Shown piece by piece: positions 17,084 through 27,042 of a stretch of 38,965 nucleotides of DNA. The stretch comes from Blastocatellia bacterium AA13 (GTDB lineage: Bacteria > Acidobacteriota > Blastocatellia > UBA7656). Where the stretch lies: contig QHVH01000048.1 in NCBI GenBank assembly GCA_003222245.1, positions 1 to 38,965 on the forward strand. Reading direction: 5' to 3'. The notes under the pieces are model-generated. The model had not been told where the DNA came from, did no database searches, and worked only from the letters and a program-made list of their open reading frames with translations. Made by a program: the position numbers and the translations under genes. How positions within the stretch are numbered: the first letter of the stretch is position 1; each line of letters begins with the position of its first letter.

Positions 17084-20000
17084 ACGCTCCGCCGTGATTT
17101 GGTTTGCAATTTCTCAGCCCTCTCCTCGGGGGACATGTTCTTGATTCGCTGGACGACAGCGGCGATTCTCTCCATCTGACCCGATTTGGTTTCAACAGCC
17201 TGAAGCTCTCGCGCCAGACGCCCAATAGTCGGCGACTCGAAAATCTTGCTGACCGACAGGTCAACCTTGAAGATGTAGCGGATTGCCGAGATTACCCGCA
17301 TGGCGATAAGCGAATGCCCTCCCAGCTTAAAGAAATCATCGCGCACGCCGACCTTGTCTAGAACAAGGTTCTCCTCCCATATGGACGCAAGCACCTCTTC
17401 AACGGCGTTGCCAGGCGCAACGTAACCGGTCACAGCCGGCGGCGCACCTTCCGGCGCGGGTAAATTCGCGCGATCAATCTTTCCATTCGGCGTCAGCGGC
17501 AATGTATCCAGGAAGACGAATGCGGCGGGGATCATGTACGCCGGCAGTCTCGCTCGGAGAAATTCTCGAGCCTCGTCCGCGGACAACTCTGTCCCGGCGG
17601 CTGGCGCGAGATAAGCAACGAGTCTCTTATCGCCGAACCTCTCGTCCGATGCGACGACCGCGCACTGCCGAACCCTGGGATGAAGGGCCAGCGTTGACTC
17701 TATCTCTCCAAGCTCAATTCTGAATCCTCTCAACTTGACCTGGCGATCTCGCCGCCCTAAGAACTCGAGGTTGCCGTCAGGCAGGAACCTTCCAAGATCT
17801 CCGCTTCGGTATACACGAGCGCCGTCGATGCCAAAAGGATCGGGCAGGAACCTTTCCGCCGTGAGTTCCGTCGCACCCACATAGCACCTCGCCAGACCGT
17901 CTCCTCCGATGTACAGCTCGCCGGGGATTCCTTCTGGTACTGGGTTCAGATCTTCATCCAATACATAAATGAAGGTATTTGAAATCGGCCGGCCGATGGG
18001 CAACAGTGCGCGGTCATAAACCATTTCTCTGTAACAGGCAGCGAAGGTGGTCGATTCGGTCGGACCGTATCCGTTTATCAGAGAGCACCGGGGGGCGTTA
18101 ATGGACAGCGCTCGCGCGTCCTCAATCGCTACGACATCGCCGCCCGCCAGTACATGCTTGACCCCTGAAAAGTCTTCGACGCAATCCTGAACCAGGAGGT
18201 GGAAAAGCCCCGCCGTGAACCAGGCTGCCGTTATCTGATGATCCTTGAGAGCGGCGCTGATCTGAGCCGGCGCCGGAGTCTCGGGAGGCATAATCACCAA
18301 CCTCGCCCCATTCAAAAGCGCGCCCCAAATTTCAAATGTCGAAGCATCGAACGCGAGGGTGGAAGATTGTAGAAATACTTCGTCGGCGCTGAAGTCGAAG
18401 TAGTTTGTCTGTCTGACAAGCCTCACCACACCGCGATTGGTGATACCGACCCCCTTTGGCGTTCCGGTAGAGCCCGAGGTGTATATGACGTAAGCGAGGT
18501 TTTCCGGATCGCCGAAGCGCTTCCCTAAGACGTCTCCTACAACCGGGCCGTCCGTGGCCTCCGCCGCGTTCGTGTAAGCTAAGGATTGATCGAGAATACT
18601 TTCCACGGATATGAACTCGAACGACCCATCTTCCGGAGCAATCTCTACCGGCCGCACAGTCAATACCAGCGCCGCGCCGGAATCAGCCAGAGTGAAACGT
18701 ATTCTTTCCTCCGGATATGAAAGATCAACAGGGAGATAGGCTGCTCCGGAACCGAGGATCCCCAGAATCCCGACTATCATTTCTATTGAGCGCTCAGTCG
18801 AAACCCCGACGATAGTCTCGGGACACACGCCTTGGCTGGTAAGAAACGTCGCGACCGTTCCAGCCTGGCGGTACAGCTCGGCATAGGAAACCTGGCGGTC
18901 CGCGAAAACCACTCCCATGGAATCGGGCGCGCGATCGATCTGTTCGCGGAAAAGAGCGACGATCGTCTTGTCTCCTGGATAAGCGGTTGCGTGGCCGCGC
19001 CACTCGCCGAGAATCTGACGATACTCCTCTCCGGTTAGCATGGGGATCGTTGATACGGCACAGCTCGCGTGATCCGGGAATCCGGTCAGGAGAACTTCGA
19101 AGTGACGCAGAAGCCGGTCGACTGCTGATTCCTCAACTTGATCGGAGCGATAAACGAGCTCGATCGACAGATGATCTCCGGGAAACACAATGAGGGTGAG
19201 CGGATAATTCGTGCTTTCCAGCGACTCTATTAATTCGAGCTTCAAGGACGAAGAAGGGGCTAGACTCTCCTTGTCCAACGGGTAGTTCTCGAATGCAAGG
19301 ATCGAGTCGAACAAGGGCCGTCCGCGGGCGACCTCGCTCCAACCCTGAATATCTATGAGAGAACAGTAATCAAATCGCCTGGCCTCCATCTGCCGATCCT
19401 GCAATGCCGGAAGCCAGATTCCGAGCGGCCCGTCCGGAGAGAGGCGAGCGCGAGCCGGAATCGTTACTGAGAATGGCCCGATGATTTTTTCGCTTTCAGG
19501 CAGAGACGGCGGCCTGCCCGCTGTCACCACTCCAAACAGAACATCGGCTGTGCTGCAATATCTCGCGAGCAGTACCGCCCAGGCTCCCTGCACCATTGTG
19601 CTCAGAGTCAATCGGTTCTGACGCGCGAACGAAACCAGGCTCGAGGTGAGGGATTCGGAGAGCCGAATGCGGCGACGCGAAGTCATTTCGCCCGCCGCGC
19701 TGGAACCGGCGCGATAAATAGGCAAGGTCGGCGGGGATGAGATTCCTCTCAATTCTTCTCGCCAGAAATTCTCGGCAGCCTGGCGGTCCTGCCGCCTGAG
19801 CCATCCGATGTAGGAACCAAACGATCTTGCTCGGTCCGGTTCCAGAACACCTGTATCTTTAACGCCGGTATCTGTGACGATAGACTCGTACCCGGTGAGC
19901 ATCTCGCCGAAGAGCAGCGAAATGGACCAACCATCGACAAGCAAGTGATGCAATGTCACCGCCATGAGGTGACGTTCGTCCGACAGTCGAATCAGGGTGA

Positions 20001-23000
20001 TGCGCATCAAAGGGGCCGCGCTCAAGTCAAATCCGCGCAGCCGTTCCTCGGCGGCCAGTTCCTTAAGACGATCGAGCGCGGTCTGCTCGGGAACATCACT
20101 CCAGTCGAGTAACTTCACCGACAAGCTTGTGTTGGCGTGAACGATCTGAACGTGCTCAACCATCTCCTCCCACGCAAATGAAGTCCTGAAGATCGAATGC
20201 CGGCGAACAATCTGTTCCCAGGTTTTCTCAAACGGCCCCATCTCGAGATTGCCGGTAATCGAAAGCAACAACGTGCCCGCATAAACATCTTCTTCAGCGG
20301 AGTAGACGGCGTGAAACAGCATTCCTTGTTGAGATGGAGACAGCGGGTAGATGTCCCGGATCATTGGATCGGATCGGGTCAACTGATCCAATCGATCCTG
20401 GCTGAGTTTTGCCAACGGGAAGTCCGATGTTGAATACGCGACGGCCCCGCCGCTAACACCACGCTCGATAAGCGACAGGAGCCGGTCGGTAAATGAATTC
20501 GCGAGCCGCTCGATCGTTTCCAGCTTGAAAATGTCGGTGCTGAATCTCCAATGTACTTCCAGGCTTTGATCTTTGATGCCTGCGTCCACTTCGAGAAGCG
20601 ACGGCCTCACCGCCTTGGAAGACCTTGATCCCGCGACGAGAATCTCGGGAGACTCGAAAAACCTGAAGCGTCCAAACGAAGCATCGAGATCACCAAGATA
20701 GTTGAAGGACACCCGCGGCTCCGGCGCCTTGCGCATCTCGTCATTCACCTTCGGGTCCACGGACAGATAGCGCAGGATACCGAAGCCAAGCCCCCCGTTT
20801 GGCAAGCTGCGGAGGGATTCCTTGACGGCCCTCACTGCATCAAGCCGGTTCGACCGTGAGCCAGCTTGAATCAACAGTGGAAACGTAGAGGTGAACCATC
20901 CTATAGATCGCGACAGATCCAAATCGATCGCGTTCGCCTCGCGGCCGTGACGTTCCAACTCGATCAGCGCAGCTTCCGCGCCGGTCCAGTCACACAGAGT
21001 CTCGGCCAGCGCCGCAAGCAGCAGTTCATCGACTTTCGCGCGATAGGCTTCGGGCGCCGTTCGAATGAGATCCTCGGTCCGAACGCGATCCAGGCGAGTT
21101 TCAAATGTGACCGCGGACGCTTCAAGATTCGCGCCGGCAAAATCCGCCGGCAGCACCGCGGCATTCGCGTAGTCGTCTCGCGACCAATGCCCCAATTCCG
21201 CCTGAAGATTGTCCGCCGCCCTCAGCCGCTCCAGTTCCACCGCCCACAGACCCGCTTCAGCAGTCGCGGGCCTTTCGGGCCGCGGATTACCCGATCCGTC
21301 GATTAAGTGGGCGCAGAATCGGTCGAGGTCCTCGATCAAGATGCGAAGCGAAATAGCATCGACGATCAAATGATGCGCTACGATCAGCAACCGATCCTTT
21401 TTGCCGGGGCCGTCCTTGAAAAGAACCAACCTGAGAAGCGGACCGTTGTTCAGGTCCAACCCGGCCTGCTCGGATGCAATGGCCGATCCGATCGCGGCTG
21501 ATTCTTCACCCATTGATAGTACGGTCAGATCCATCTCGCGGGTCGTTGGCGGGCGACCCGAACCGAATCTCTGGCGCCATTCACCGCTTTCGTCGGTGAA
21601 TGTCGACCGCAGCACGCGATGCTGATCTATCAGACTCGACAAGGAGTTTGAAATCACTTCGATGCTCAGCTTCTCCCTGATCTGTAACAGCACCGCCATA
21701 TTCCAATGGTGTTTATCTTCGAAATTGCATTCGAAGAACCACCGTTGAATCGGCGTAAGCGGCGCCGGGCCTTTGATCGAAATCTGCAGCGCGCGATCAG
21801 CCGGCGCGTTGGAAGCGGCCGCCGCCAGTCCCCGCACTGTCAGGTTCTCGAATATCTGCTTCGGCGTGATTACGATCCCGCATTCGCGGGCCATCGCCGC
21901 TACCTGAAGACTGAGTATCGAATCGCCGCCAAGCTCGAAGAAGTTGTCATCCGGCCCAATGCCGGGGACACCCAGTAGTTGCTTCCAAATTTCGGCGATC
22001 TGTTGCTCGACACCGGAGCGCAATCCGCCTTCCGCATTTCGAAGCAGTTGTGGCTCGAACTGCACCGGCGGCAACGAACGTACATCAACCTTGCCCGAGG
22101 CATTTCTGGGAAGCTCTTTTAGGAAAACAAAATGGTGCGGCGTCATGAACTGCGGCAGAATCTCTCGCAACGAGTCCCTCAGCAGATCGGCGTTGCAATT
22201 CAAGCCCTCTTGAAGCACTACGTATGCGGCCAGCCGCTTATTTCCTCGCCCGTCATCGATCGCAGTCACAGCGGTTTCTGCAACTCCCGGAAGATGGCTC
22301 AAGGCCCCTTCAACCTCCTGCAGTTCAATTCTGTATCCGCGCACTTTCACTTGCCTGTCCATCCTGCCAAGACACTCGAGATTCCCATCGGCAAGAAAGC
22401 GGCCCAGGTCGCCGGAACGATAAGCCCGCGCGCCGGCGTGTTCTCCAAACGCGTCAGGCACGAAGCTCGCAGCCGTTTTTGCGGGATCGTTCAAGTACCC
22501 TCTGGCGAGCCCCGCGCCGCCGGCGTTGATCTCGCCCGCGATCCCGGAGGCCGATGGCTGGCCGTGAATATCGAGCACCCGTAAGAGCGAGCCCGCGATG
22601 GGCCGGCCTATCAGCACGCGACTCGGAGAGCCGGAGTTTCGACGGGGCGGGCTCCATGAAGTGACGCCTATGGTCGTCTCGCTTGGACCATAGCTGTTGA
22701 TTAACCGGACCCTATCTCCAGCGATGTTTACCCACTCGTCCATCTTCGCGGGTAAGGCGCCTTCCCCCCCAATCACGACCTGCTTCACCGAGGTCGCGGA
22801 GCGCCATTCAGTAGCGGAGAGACTCGACACCATTGCATGCCAGTAGGCGGTCGGAAGCGACAACAGCGTTATCATGCGCTCCCTGCAAAACTCGACAAGC
22901 GCCGACATGGAGACAGCCGCGGAGTCGGAGTGAATGATCAGGGTTGCTCCTGATGTTAGCGGGCCGTATATCTCCTCTCCGCTTGCGTCGAATGAGAGTG

Positions 23001-26000
23001 AAGCGAACTGTAGAACTCGCTCCTCGCGAGTGATTGCATAGTCGGACCGAGCGGCATGGAGATATTGCGTAAGAGAAGAGTGACGAACCGCGACTCCCTT
23101 CGGCATGCCGGTCGATCCGGACGTATAGATGACGTAGCAGATCGCGTCTCCATCCACATCGACCGCGACTCCTGAGTCGGGCTCGAGGTCCAACCTCGCC
23201 CAGTCACGATCGAGATAAAACGGTTCGACTCCCTGATCGCGGATCTTGTTCGCGAGATCAGAATGCGCCAGCACCGCGGAGGGTCGGACGTCCTGCACGA
23301 TCGCATTGACCCGACTCAGCGGAGTCGAGGGATCTATCGGAACGTAAGCGCCGCCCGATTTCAACACAGCGATCAACGCGATCACCGTCTCCGCGGATCG
23401 GTGCGCCATCAACAGGACCGCGGTCTCGTGGCTCACACCAGCGGAACGCAGATAGCCGCATAGCTTGTTGGCCCTGATGTCCAGCTCGCGGTAGGTCAGG
23501 CTCGAGTCTCCATCAACGATAGCGACCGAGTCCGGAATCCACGAGACCTGTCGTTCGAACTCTCGATGAATCGAGATAAATTCAGACGAGTCGCGCGAGT
23601 TGTCACCCCATTCTCCAAGCAACTGATGCCGCTCGGCCGCCGTGATGTATGAGACGCTCGAAACCGGAGCGAATGGGTTTGAAACAAACCGTTCCAGAAG
23701 AACGAGGAAATGAGCAGCCATCCGTTCAATGGTCGCTCCGTCAAATAGATCCGTGTTGTATTCAAGTGAGGCCTTTACTTCATTCCCGTACTCCGCAACC
23801 GCGAGAGTTATATCGAACTGAGAGCTGCGTTGTTGAACAGGGAATCCGCGGAGCTCCAGTTGTCCAACCTGAAGCGAGGCGCGCGGATCGCCGAGTGAAA
23901 TAGCCGCAAGACCTCCGGTGGGGTCAAGGTTCGATTTTTGAAGAGCGAACATAGCCTGGAATAACGGCGAACGCGATGTGTCGCCGCCGGGATTCAGCCG
24001 TTTGACGACATCGGCGAACGGGTATTCCTGATGACGGAAAGCCTCGATTACGGTCTGTTTGGTTCTCGCGACCGTGTCTAAAAAGCTATCGCCCGCGTGA
24101 ATAAATGATCTGATCACGACTGGATTGACGAAGTAACCAACAACTCCGGCAAGATCCGGGGAGAGCCGGCCGGATGTTGGGGTCCCGATCAGTATCTCTT
24201 CCTGCCCGGCGTATTTGCACAAGAGCGTCTGGAATACCGCGAGCAAAGTAACGAACAGTGTAGTCTGTCCCGCTGTGGAAAGCGCCTTCGCCCTTTCTAT
24301 GTGTTCGGCGCAAATGGAAGAGGAGACCCGGCTTCCGCGATAGGTTTGAACTCGCGGTCTTTCCCTGTCGAGCGGAAGAGTTAGCGGCAAGTTTCCGCCG
24401 AGTTGCCGGCTCCAGTACTTCCAATGATCCTCGCCCGCTCCGCTTCTCAACATCCTGTCCTGGCTGGTGACATATCCGGCATACGATGCGATTCGATTGG
24501 GGAGATCATCGGGAGTCGCGGTCTCATCATTTCGGTACAGTTTTCCTAGCTCGTGTATCAGCAGAGAGAGCGACCAGAAATCCGCGACAATATGGTGGAC
24601 TGCGATGAGCAGCACATACCGATCGACTGCGCTTCGGTAGAGTGTTACCCGAAAGACCGGGCCGTTTTCCAAATCGAAAGGACGGGCGGCCTCTTCTTCA
24701 ACTCTGCTGTTTAGAAATTGGTCGCTCCATTCTGATGCATCAACTAAATTGAAACAAACCTCAGCCCCGGAAATCGCGTGCTGGTAAGCGACTCCATTAA
24801 CCTCTCTAAAAATAGTCCGAAGCGATTCATGCCGATCGACAAGCATCTGAAAGGCTCGCCGAAGAGAATTGGTGTTCAAATCGCTGGTTATCGAAACGGC
24901 GCCGGTCAGGTTATATGCCGTGTTAAGAGGGTCCATTTTATGGATGAACCAGATCGCTTGCTGGCCGCGTGAGAGCGCGAATTCCGCCGAGGGTCCTTTC
25001 TCTGAAAGACTCCTGATGAGGCTTACTCCGGCGCGCGCCGCTGTCGAGGTTGATTCGGCGGCCAGCTCTTTTATTGACCTGTCGGCCAGGAGATCAGCCA
25101 TCGGAATCGTCAACATCAATCTTGTTTCGATCGTGTGCGCGACTTCTATGGAGGCAAGCGAATCAAGCCCCAGGCGAGACAAGGGCTCATCCAGCGAAAT
25201 GGCGGAGGCGGGAACCGAGAGCTTGTCGGCTATGACTTGGCGCAAAAGCAGCGAAACATCGTGCACTTCATCGAAACAAAACTCCATCGCCCCCGCGAGA
25301 CTATCTTCCGCGCTTTCCGACTTACTCTCGTCGAGCGACCACTCGCCGACAATATCAAGCTCGCGCGCCTGAAACATCCGCCGGCACACTTGCCGTTGAG
25401 CCTTACCGCTGGAGGTACGCGGCAGACTGCCAGGCTTGATCAATGCAATGCTCCGGAGTTGAAGTTCGTGGGTCTCGGAAACGGCCTGACGGATTGCCGC
25501 CATTATCTCGTCGATATCCTTTATCCGGCGGGTTTCAAGCTCGTGAACCAGGACGACGCCCTCTTCATCTCCTTCACTTATTGAGAACGCGGCGCCCCCG
25601 CCCTTACGAAGCGAGCGATGACTCCGGCCGGCCGTCGCTTCTAAGTCCTGCGGATATATATTGCGGCCTCGGATTATTATCAGGTCCTTCAGCCGGCCCG
25701 TGACGTAAAGCTCGTTCTCCCTGAGAAAACCCAGGTCTCCCGTCCGCAGGTAAGGCCCCTTATGCGTATCGGTAGTAAATGCCCGGAACACCCGGTCGCT
25801 CTCTTCCGGACGATTCCAAAACCCCTTTGCCACGCTTGGCCCCGAGACCCAGATTTCTCCGATCGTGTCGGGATCGCATTCGGCCTCGCTTTCCGGATCG
25901 ACGATCGCGACGACCGTACCACTCGCGACGCCGCCGCAGCTAACCACGTGACGCGCATCCTTTGCATCGTCCGAGGCGACTATCACCTTCTTCTGTTCCA

Positions 26001-27042
26001 ACGCGTCATTGACAACCGCGCAATAAACCGGTGGATCGCCCTTCCTGCCCCCGGAGACCTTAAGCGTAGCCTCGGCCAGTCCGTAGGCCGGATAGAATGC
26101 TGATGACCGAAAGCCGAAAGGTGCGAATTCTTCGGCGAACCGTTCGAGCACCTCGCGCCGGATTGGCTCCGCGCCATTGTAGGCGACAGTCCAACTCTGA
26201 AGATTCAGCCCAGCGCGCTGCTCGTCGGTCGTCTTTCTAACGCACAGGTCGTAAGCGAAGTTAGGCCCCCCGCTATGCGTTACCCCATACCTGGTAATCG
26301 CCTCGAGCCAAAGGATTGGGCGTTGCAGAAATTGGGCCGGCGTCATCAACAAACCCCGAAAGCCCCGATAAAGAGGCATCAAGAGTCCGTCGACCAATCC
26401 CATATCGTGAAAGTGGGGAAGCCAGGTCAAAGAGACACTTTCCGAACCGTGCTCGAAGCCGTCATTTATATATGCCAGGTTGCTAAGGACGTTTCGGTGG
26501 CTGATCATCACCCCTTTAGGCGACGCAGTCGAGCCCGACGTGTATTGCAAATAGGCTAAATCGTCGGGTCCAGGACTGAATTCCGTCAATTCAGTCGCCA
26601 GTCCTTCAACGACATCATCCGTGGATTCAACTGGTATAGCGGCCTTTCCATACGTCGATGAAAGATACGCTTCAGCCTTCCCTTTTGCCGCGGAGACAGT
26701 CAGGGCCAACACCGCTCCGGCATCATCTATTATGGCGGTGAGCCGTTCGTTCTTCCGATTTATGCGTGGGGGAAATGCGGGTATCGGTACGACCCCGGCG
26801 TACAAACATCCGAAGAAGGCGGCCGTGTATTCCAGTCCGCGTGGGTAGAGCAGAATCGCTCGCTCGCCCCTCGGTATTATCTGCTGGAGCCTCGCTCCAA
26901 TCGCTCTGGCTTGCTGGGACAGGCCTTCGTAGGTCAGCGAAGGGCCTTCATTTACGCCGTCTTCAAGCACTGTATAGGCAATCTCGGATGACAGTCTCTC
27001 TGACTGAAACCGCAAGAGGTCTACCAGTGAAGAATGACGCAT
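17080..27042 (-). CDS. Lipopeptide-initiating NRPS: FAAL-ACP-C-A-PCP-E-C-A-PCP
   Basis: 3320 residues. Fatty acyl-AMP ligase, residues 1-585 (YTSGSTASPKG near 170, GRLKDLIIIRGRNIYPQD near 455); ACP about 590-665 (LGLDSLAS); C domain 690-1120 (HHIVADFWS, as in starter C domains that accept acyl chains); A1 1165-1655; PCP near 1707 (GGDSILS); epimerisation domain 1760-2200 (HHLIVDAIS, SIGWFTSTFP, SFNYLGDLD); C domain 2235-2665 (HHLLVDGWS, the type following E); A2 2700-3190; PCP near 3243 (GGHSLIA); then a basic helical tail that may dock to the next NRPS. Pocket A1 is D-A-E-S-V-G-S-I-G-K, close to Lys in bacitracin synthetase (D-A-E-S-I-G-S-V-C-K). Pocket A2 is D-A-F-W-L-G-G-T-F-K, a Val code. 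It would load a fatty acid and build acyl-(D-Lys)-Val. The start is supported by the FAAL N-terminus; the ribosome binding site (GAGAG) is weak. Confidence 0.97.
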   Translation of the reverse strand: MRHSSLVDLLRFQSERLSSEIAYTVLEDGVNEGPSLTYEGLSQQARAIGARLQQIIPRGERAILLYPRGLEYTAAFFGCLYAGVVPIPAFPPRINRKNERLTAIIDDAGAVLALTVSAAKGKAEAYLSSTYGKAAIPVESTDDVVEGLATELTEFSPGPDDLAYLQYTSGSTASPKGVMISHRNVLSNLAYINDGFEHGSESVSLTWLPHFHDMGLVDGLLMPLYRGFRGLLMTPAQFLQRPILWLEAITRYGVTHSGGPNFAYDLCVRKTTDEQRAGLNLQSWTVAYNGAEPIRREVLERFAEEFAPFGFRSSAFYPAYGLAEATLKVSGGRKGDPPVYCAVVNDALEQKKVIVASDDAKDARHVVSCGGVASGTVVAIVDPESEAECDPDTIGEIWVSGPSVAKGFWNRPEESDRVFRAFTTDTHKGPYLRTGDLGFLRENELYVTGRLKDLIIIRGRNIYPQDLEATAGRSHRSLRKGGGAAFSISEGDEEGVVLVHELETRRIKDIDEIMAAIRQAVSETHELQLRSIALIKPGSLPRTSSGKAQRQVCRRMFQARELDIVGEWSLDESKSESAEDSLAGAMEFCFDEVHDVSLLLRQVIADKLSVPASAISLDEPLSRLGLDSLASIEVAHTIETRLMLTIPMADLLADRSIKELAAESTSTAARAGVSLIRSLSEKGPSAEFALSRGQQAIWFIHKMDPLNTAYNLTGAVSITSDLNTNSLRRAFQMLVDRHESLRTIFREVNGVAYQHAISGAEVCFNLVDASEWSDQFLNSRVEEEAARPFDLENGPVFRVTLYRSAVDRYVLLIAVHHIVADFWSLSLLIHELGKLYRNDETATPDDLPNRIASYAGYVTSQDRMLRSGAGEDHWKYWSRQLGGNLPLTLPLDRERPRVQTYRGSRVSSSICAEHIERAKALSTAGQTTLFVTLLAVFQTLLCKYAGQEEILIGTPTSGRLSPDLAGVVGYFVNPVVIRSFIHAGDSFLDTVARTKQTVIEAFRHQEYPFADVVKRLNPGGDTSRSPLFQAMFALQKSNLDPTGGLAAISLGDPRASLQVGQLELRGFPVQQRSSQFDITLAVAEYGNEVKASLEYNTDLFDGATIERMAAHFLVLLERFVSNPFAPVSSVSYITAAERHQLLGEWGDNSRDSSEFISIHREFERQVSWIPDSVAIVDGDSSLTYRELDIRANKLCGYLRSAGVSHETAVLLMAHRSAETVIALIAVLKSGGAYVPIDPSTPLSRVNAIVQDVRPSAVLAHSDLANKIRDQGVEPFYLDRDWARLDLEPDSGVAVDVDGDAICYVIYTSGSTGMPKGVAVRHSSLTQYLHAARSDYAITREERVLQFASLSFDASGEEIYGPLTSGATLIIHSDSAAVSMSALVEFCRERMITLLSLPTAYWHAMVSSLSATEWRSATSVKQVVIGGEGALPAKMDEWVNIAGDRVRLINSYGPSETTIGVTSWSPPRRNSGSPSRVLIGRPIAGSLLRVLDIHGQPSASGIAGEINAGGAGLARGYLNDPAKTAASFVPDAFGEHAGARAYRSGDLGRFLADGNLECLGRMDRQVKVRGYRIELQEVEGALSHLPGVAETAVTAIDDGRGNKRLAAYVVLQEGLNCNADLLRDSLREILPQFMTPHHFVFLKELPRNASGKVDVRSLPPVQFEPQLLRNAEGGLRSGVEQQIAEIWKQLLGVPGIGPDDNFFELGGDSILSLQVAAMARECGIVITPKQIFENLTVRGLAAAASNAPADRALQISIKGPAPLTPIQRWFFECNFEDKHHWNMAVLLQIREKLSIEVISNSLSSLIDQHRVLRSTFTDESGEWRQRFGSGRPPTTREMDLTVLSMGEESAAIGSAIASEQAGLDLNNGPLLRLVLFKDGPGKKDRLLIVAHHLIVDAISLRILIEDLDRFCAHLIDGSGNPRPERPATAEAGLWAVELERLRAADNLQAELGHWSRDDYANAAVLPADFAGANLEASAVTFETRLDRVRTEDLIRTAPEAYRAKVDELLLAALAETLCDWTGAEAALIELERHGREANAIDLDLSRSIGWFTSTFPLLIQAGSRSNRLDAVRAVKESLRSLPNGGLGFGILRYLSVDPKVNDEMRKAPEPRVSFNYLGDLDASFGRFRFFESPEILVAGSRSSKAVRPSLLEVDAGIKDQSLEVHWRFSTDIFKLETIERLANSFTDRLLSLIERGVSGGAVAYSTSDFPLAKLSQDRLDQLTRSDPMIRDIYPLSPSQQGMLFHAVYSAEEDVYAGTLLLSITGNLEMGPFEKTWEQIVRRHSIFRTSFAWEEMVEHVQIVHANTSLSVKLLDWSDVPEQTALDRLKELAAEERLRGFDLSAAPLMRITLIRLSDERHLMAVTLHHLLVDGWSISLLFGEMLTGYESIVTDTGVKDTGVLEPDRARSFGSYIGWLRRQDRQAAENFWREELRGISSPPTLPIYRAGSSAAGEMTSRRRIRLSESLTSSLVSFARQNRLTLSTMVQGAWAVLLARYCSTADVLFGVVTAGRPPSLPESEKIIGPFSVTIPARARLSPDGPLGIWLPALQDRQMEARRFDYCSLIDIQGWSEVARGRPLFDSILAFENYPLDKESLAPSSSLKLELIESLESTNYPLTLIVFPGDHLSIELVYRSDQVEESAVDRLLRHFEVLLTGFPDHASCAVSTIPMLTGEEYRQILGEWRGHATAYPGDKTIVALFREQIDRAPDSMGVVFADRQVSYAELYRQAGTVATFLTSQGVCPETIVGVSTERSIEMIVGILGILGSGAAYLPVDLSYPEERIRFTLADSGAALVLTVRPVEIAPEDGSFEFISVESILDQSLAYTNAAEATDGPVVGDVLGKRFGDPENLAYVIYTSGSTGTPKGVGITNRGVVRLVRQTNYFDFSADEVFLQSSTLAFDASTFEIWGALLNGARLVIMPPETPAPAQISAALKDHQITAAWFTAGLFHLLVQDCVEDFSGVKHVLAGGDVVAIEDARALSINAPRCSLINGYGPTESTTFAACYREMVYDRALLPIGRPISNTFIYVLDEDLNPVPEGIPGELYIGGDGLARCYVGATELTAERFLPDPFGIDGARVYRSGDLGRFLPDGNLEFLGRRDRQVKLRGFRIELGEIESTLALHPRVRQCAVVASDERFGDKRLVAYLAPAAGTELSADEAREFLRARLPAYMIPAAFVFLDTLPLTPNGKIDRANLPAPEGAPPAVTGYVAPGNAVEEVLASIWEENLVLDKVGVRDDFFKLGGHSLIAMRVISAIRYIFKVDLSVSKIFESPTIGRLARELQAVETKSGQMERIAAVVQRIKNMSPEERAEKLQTKSRRSV

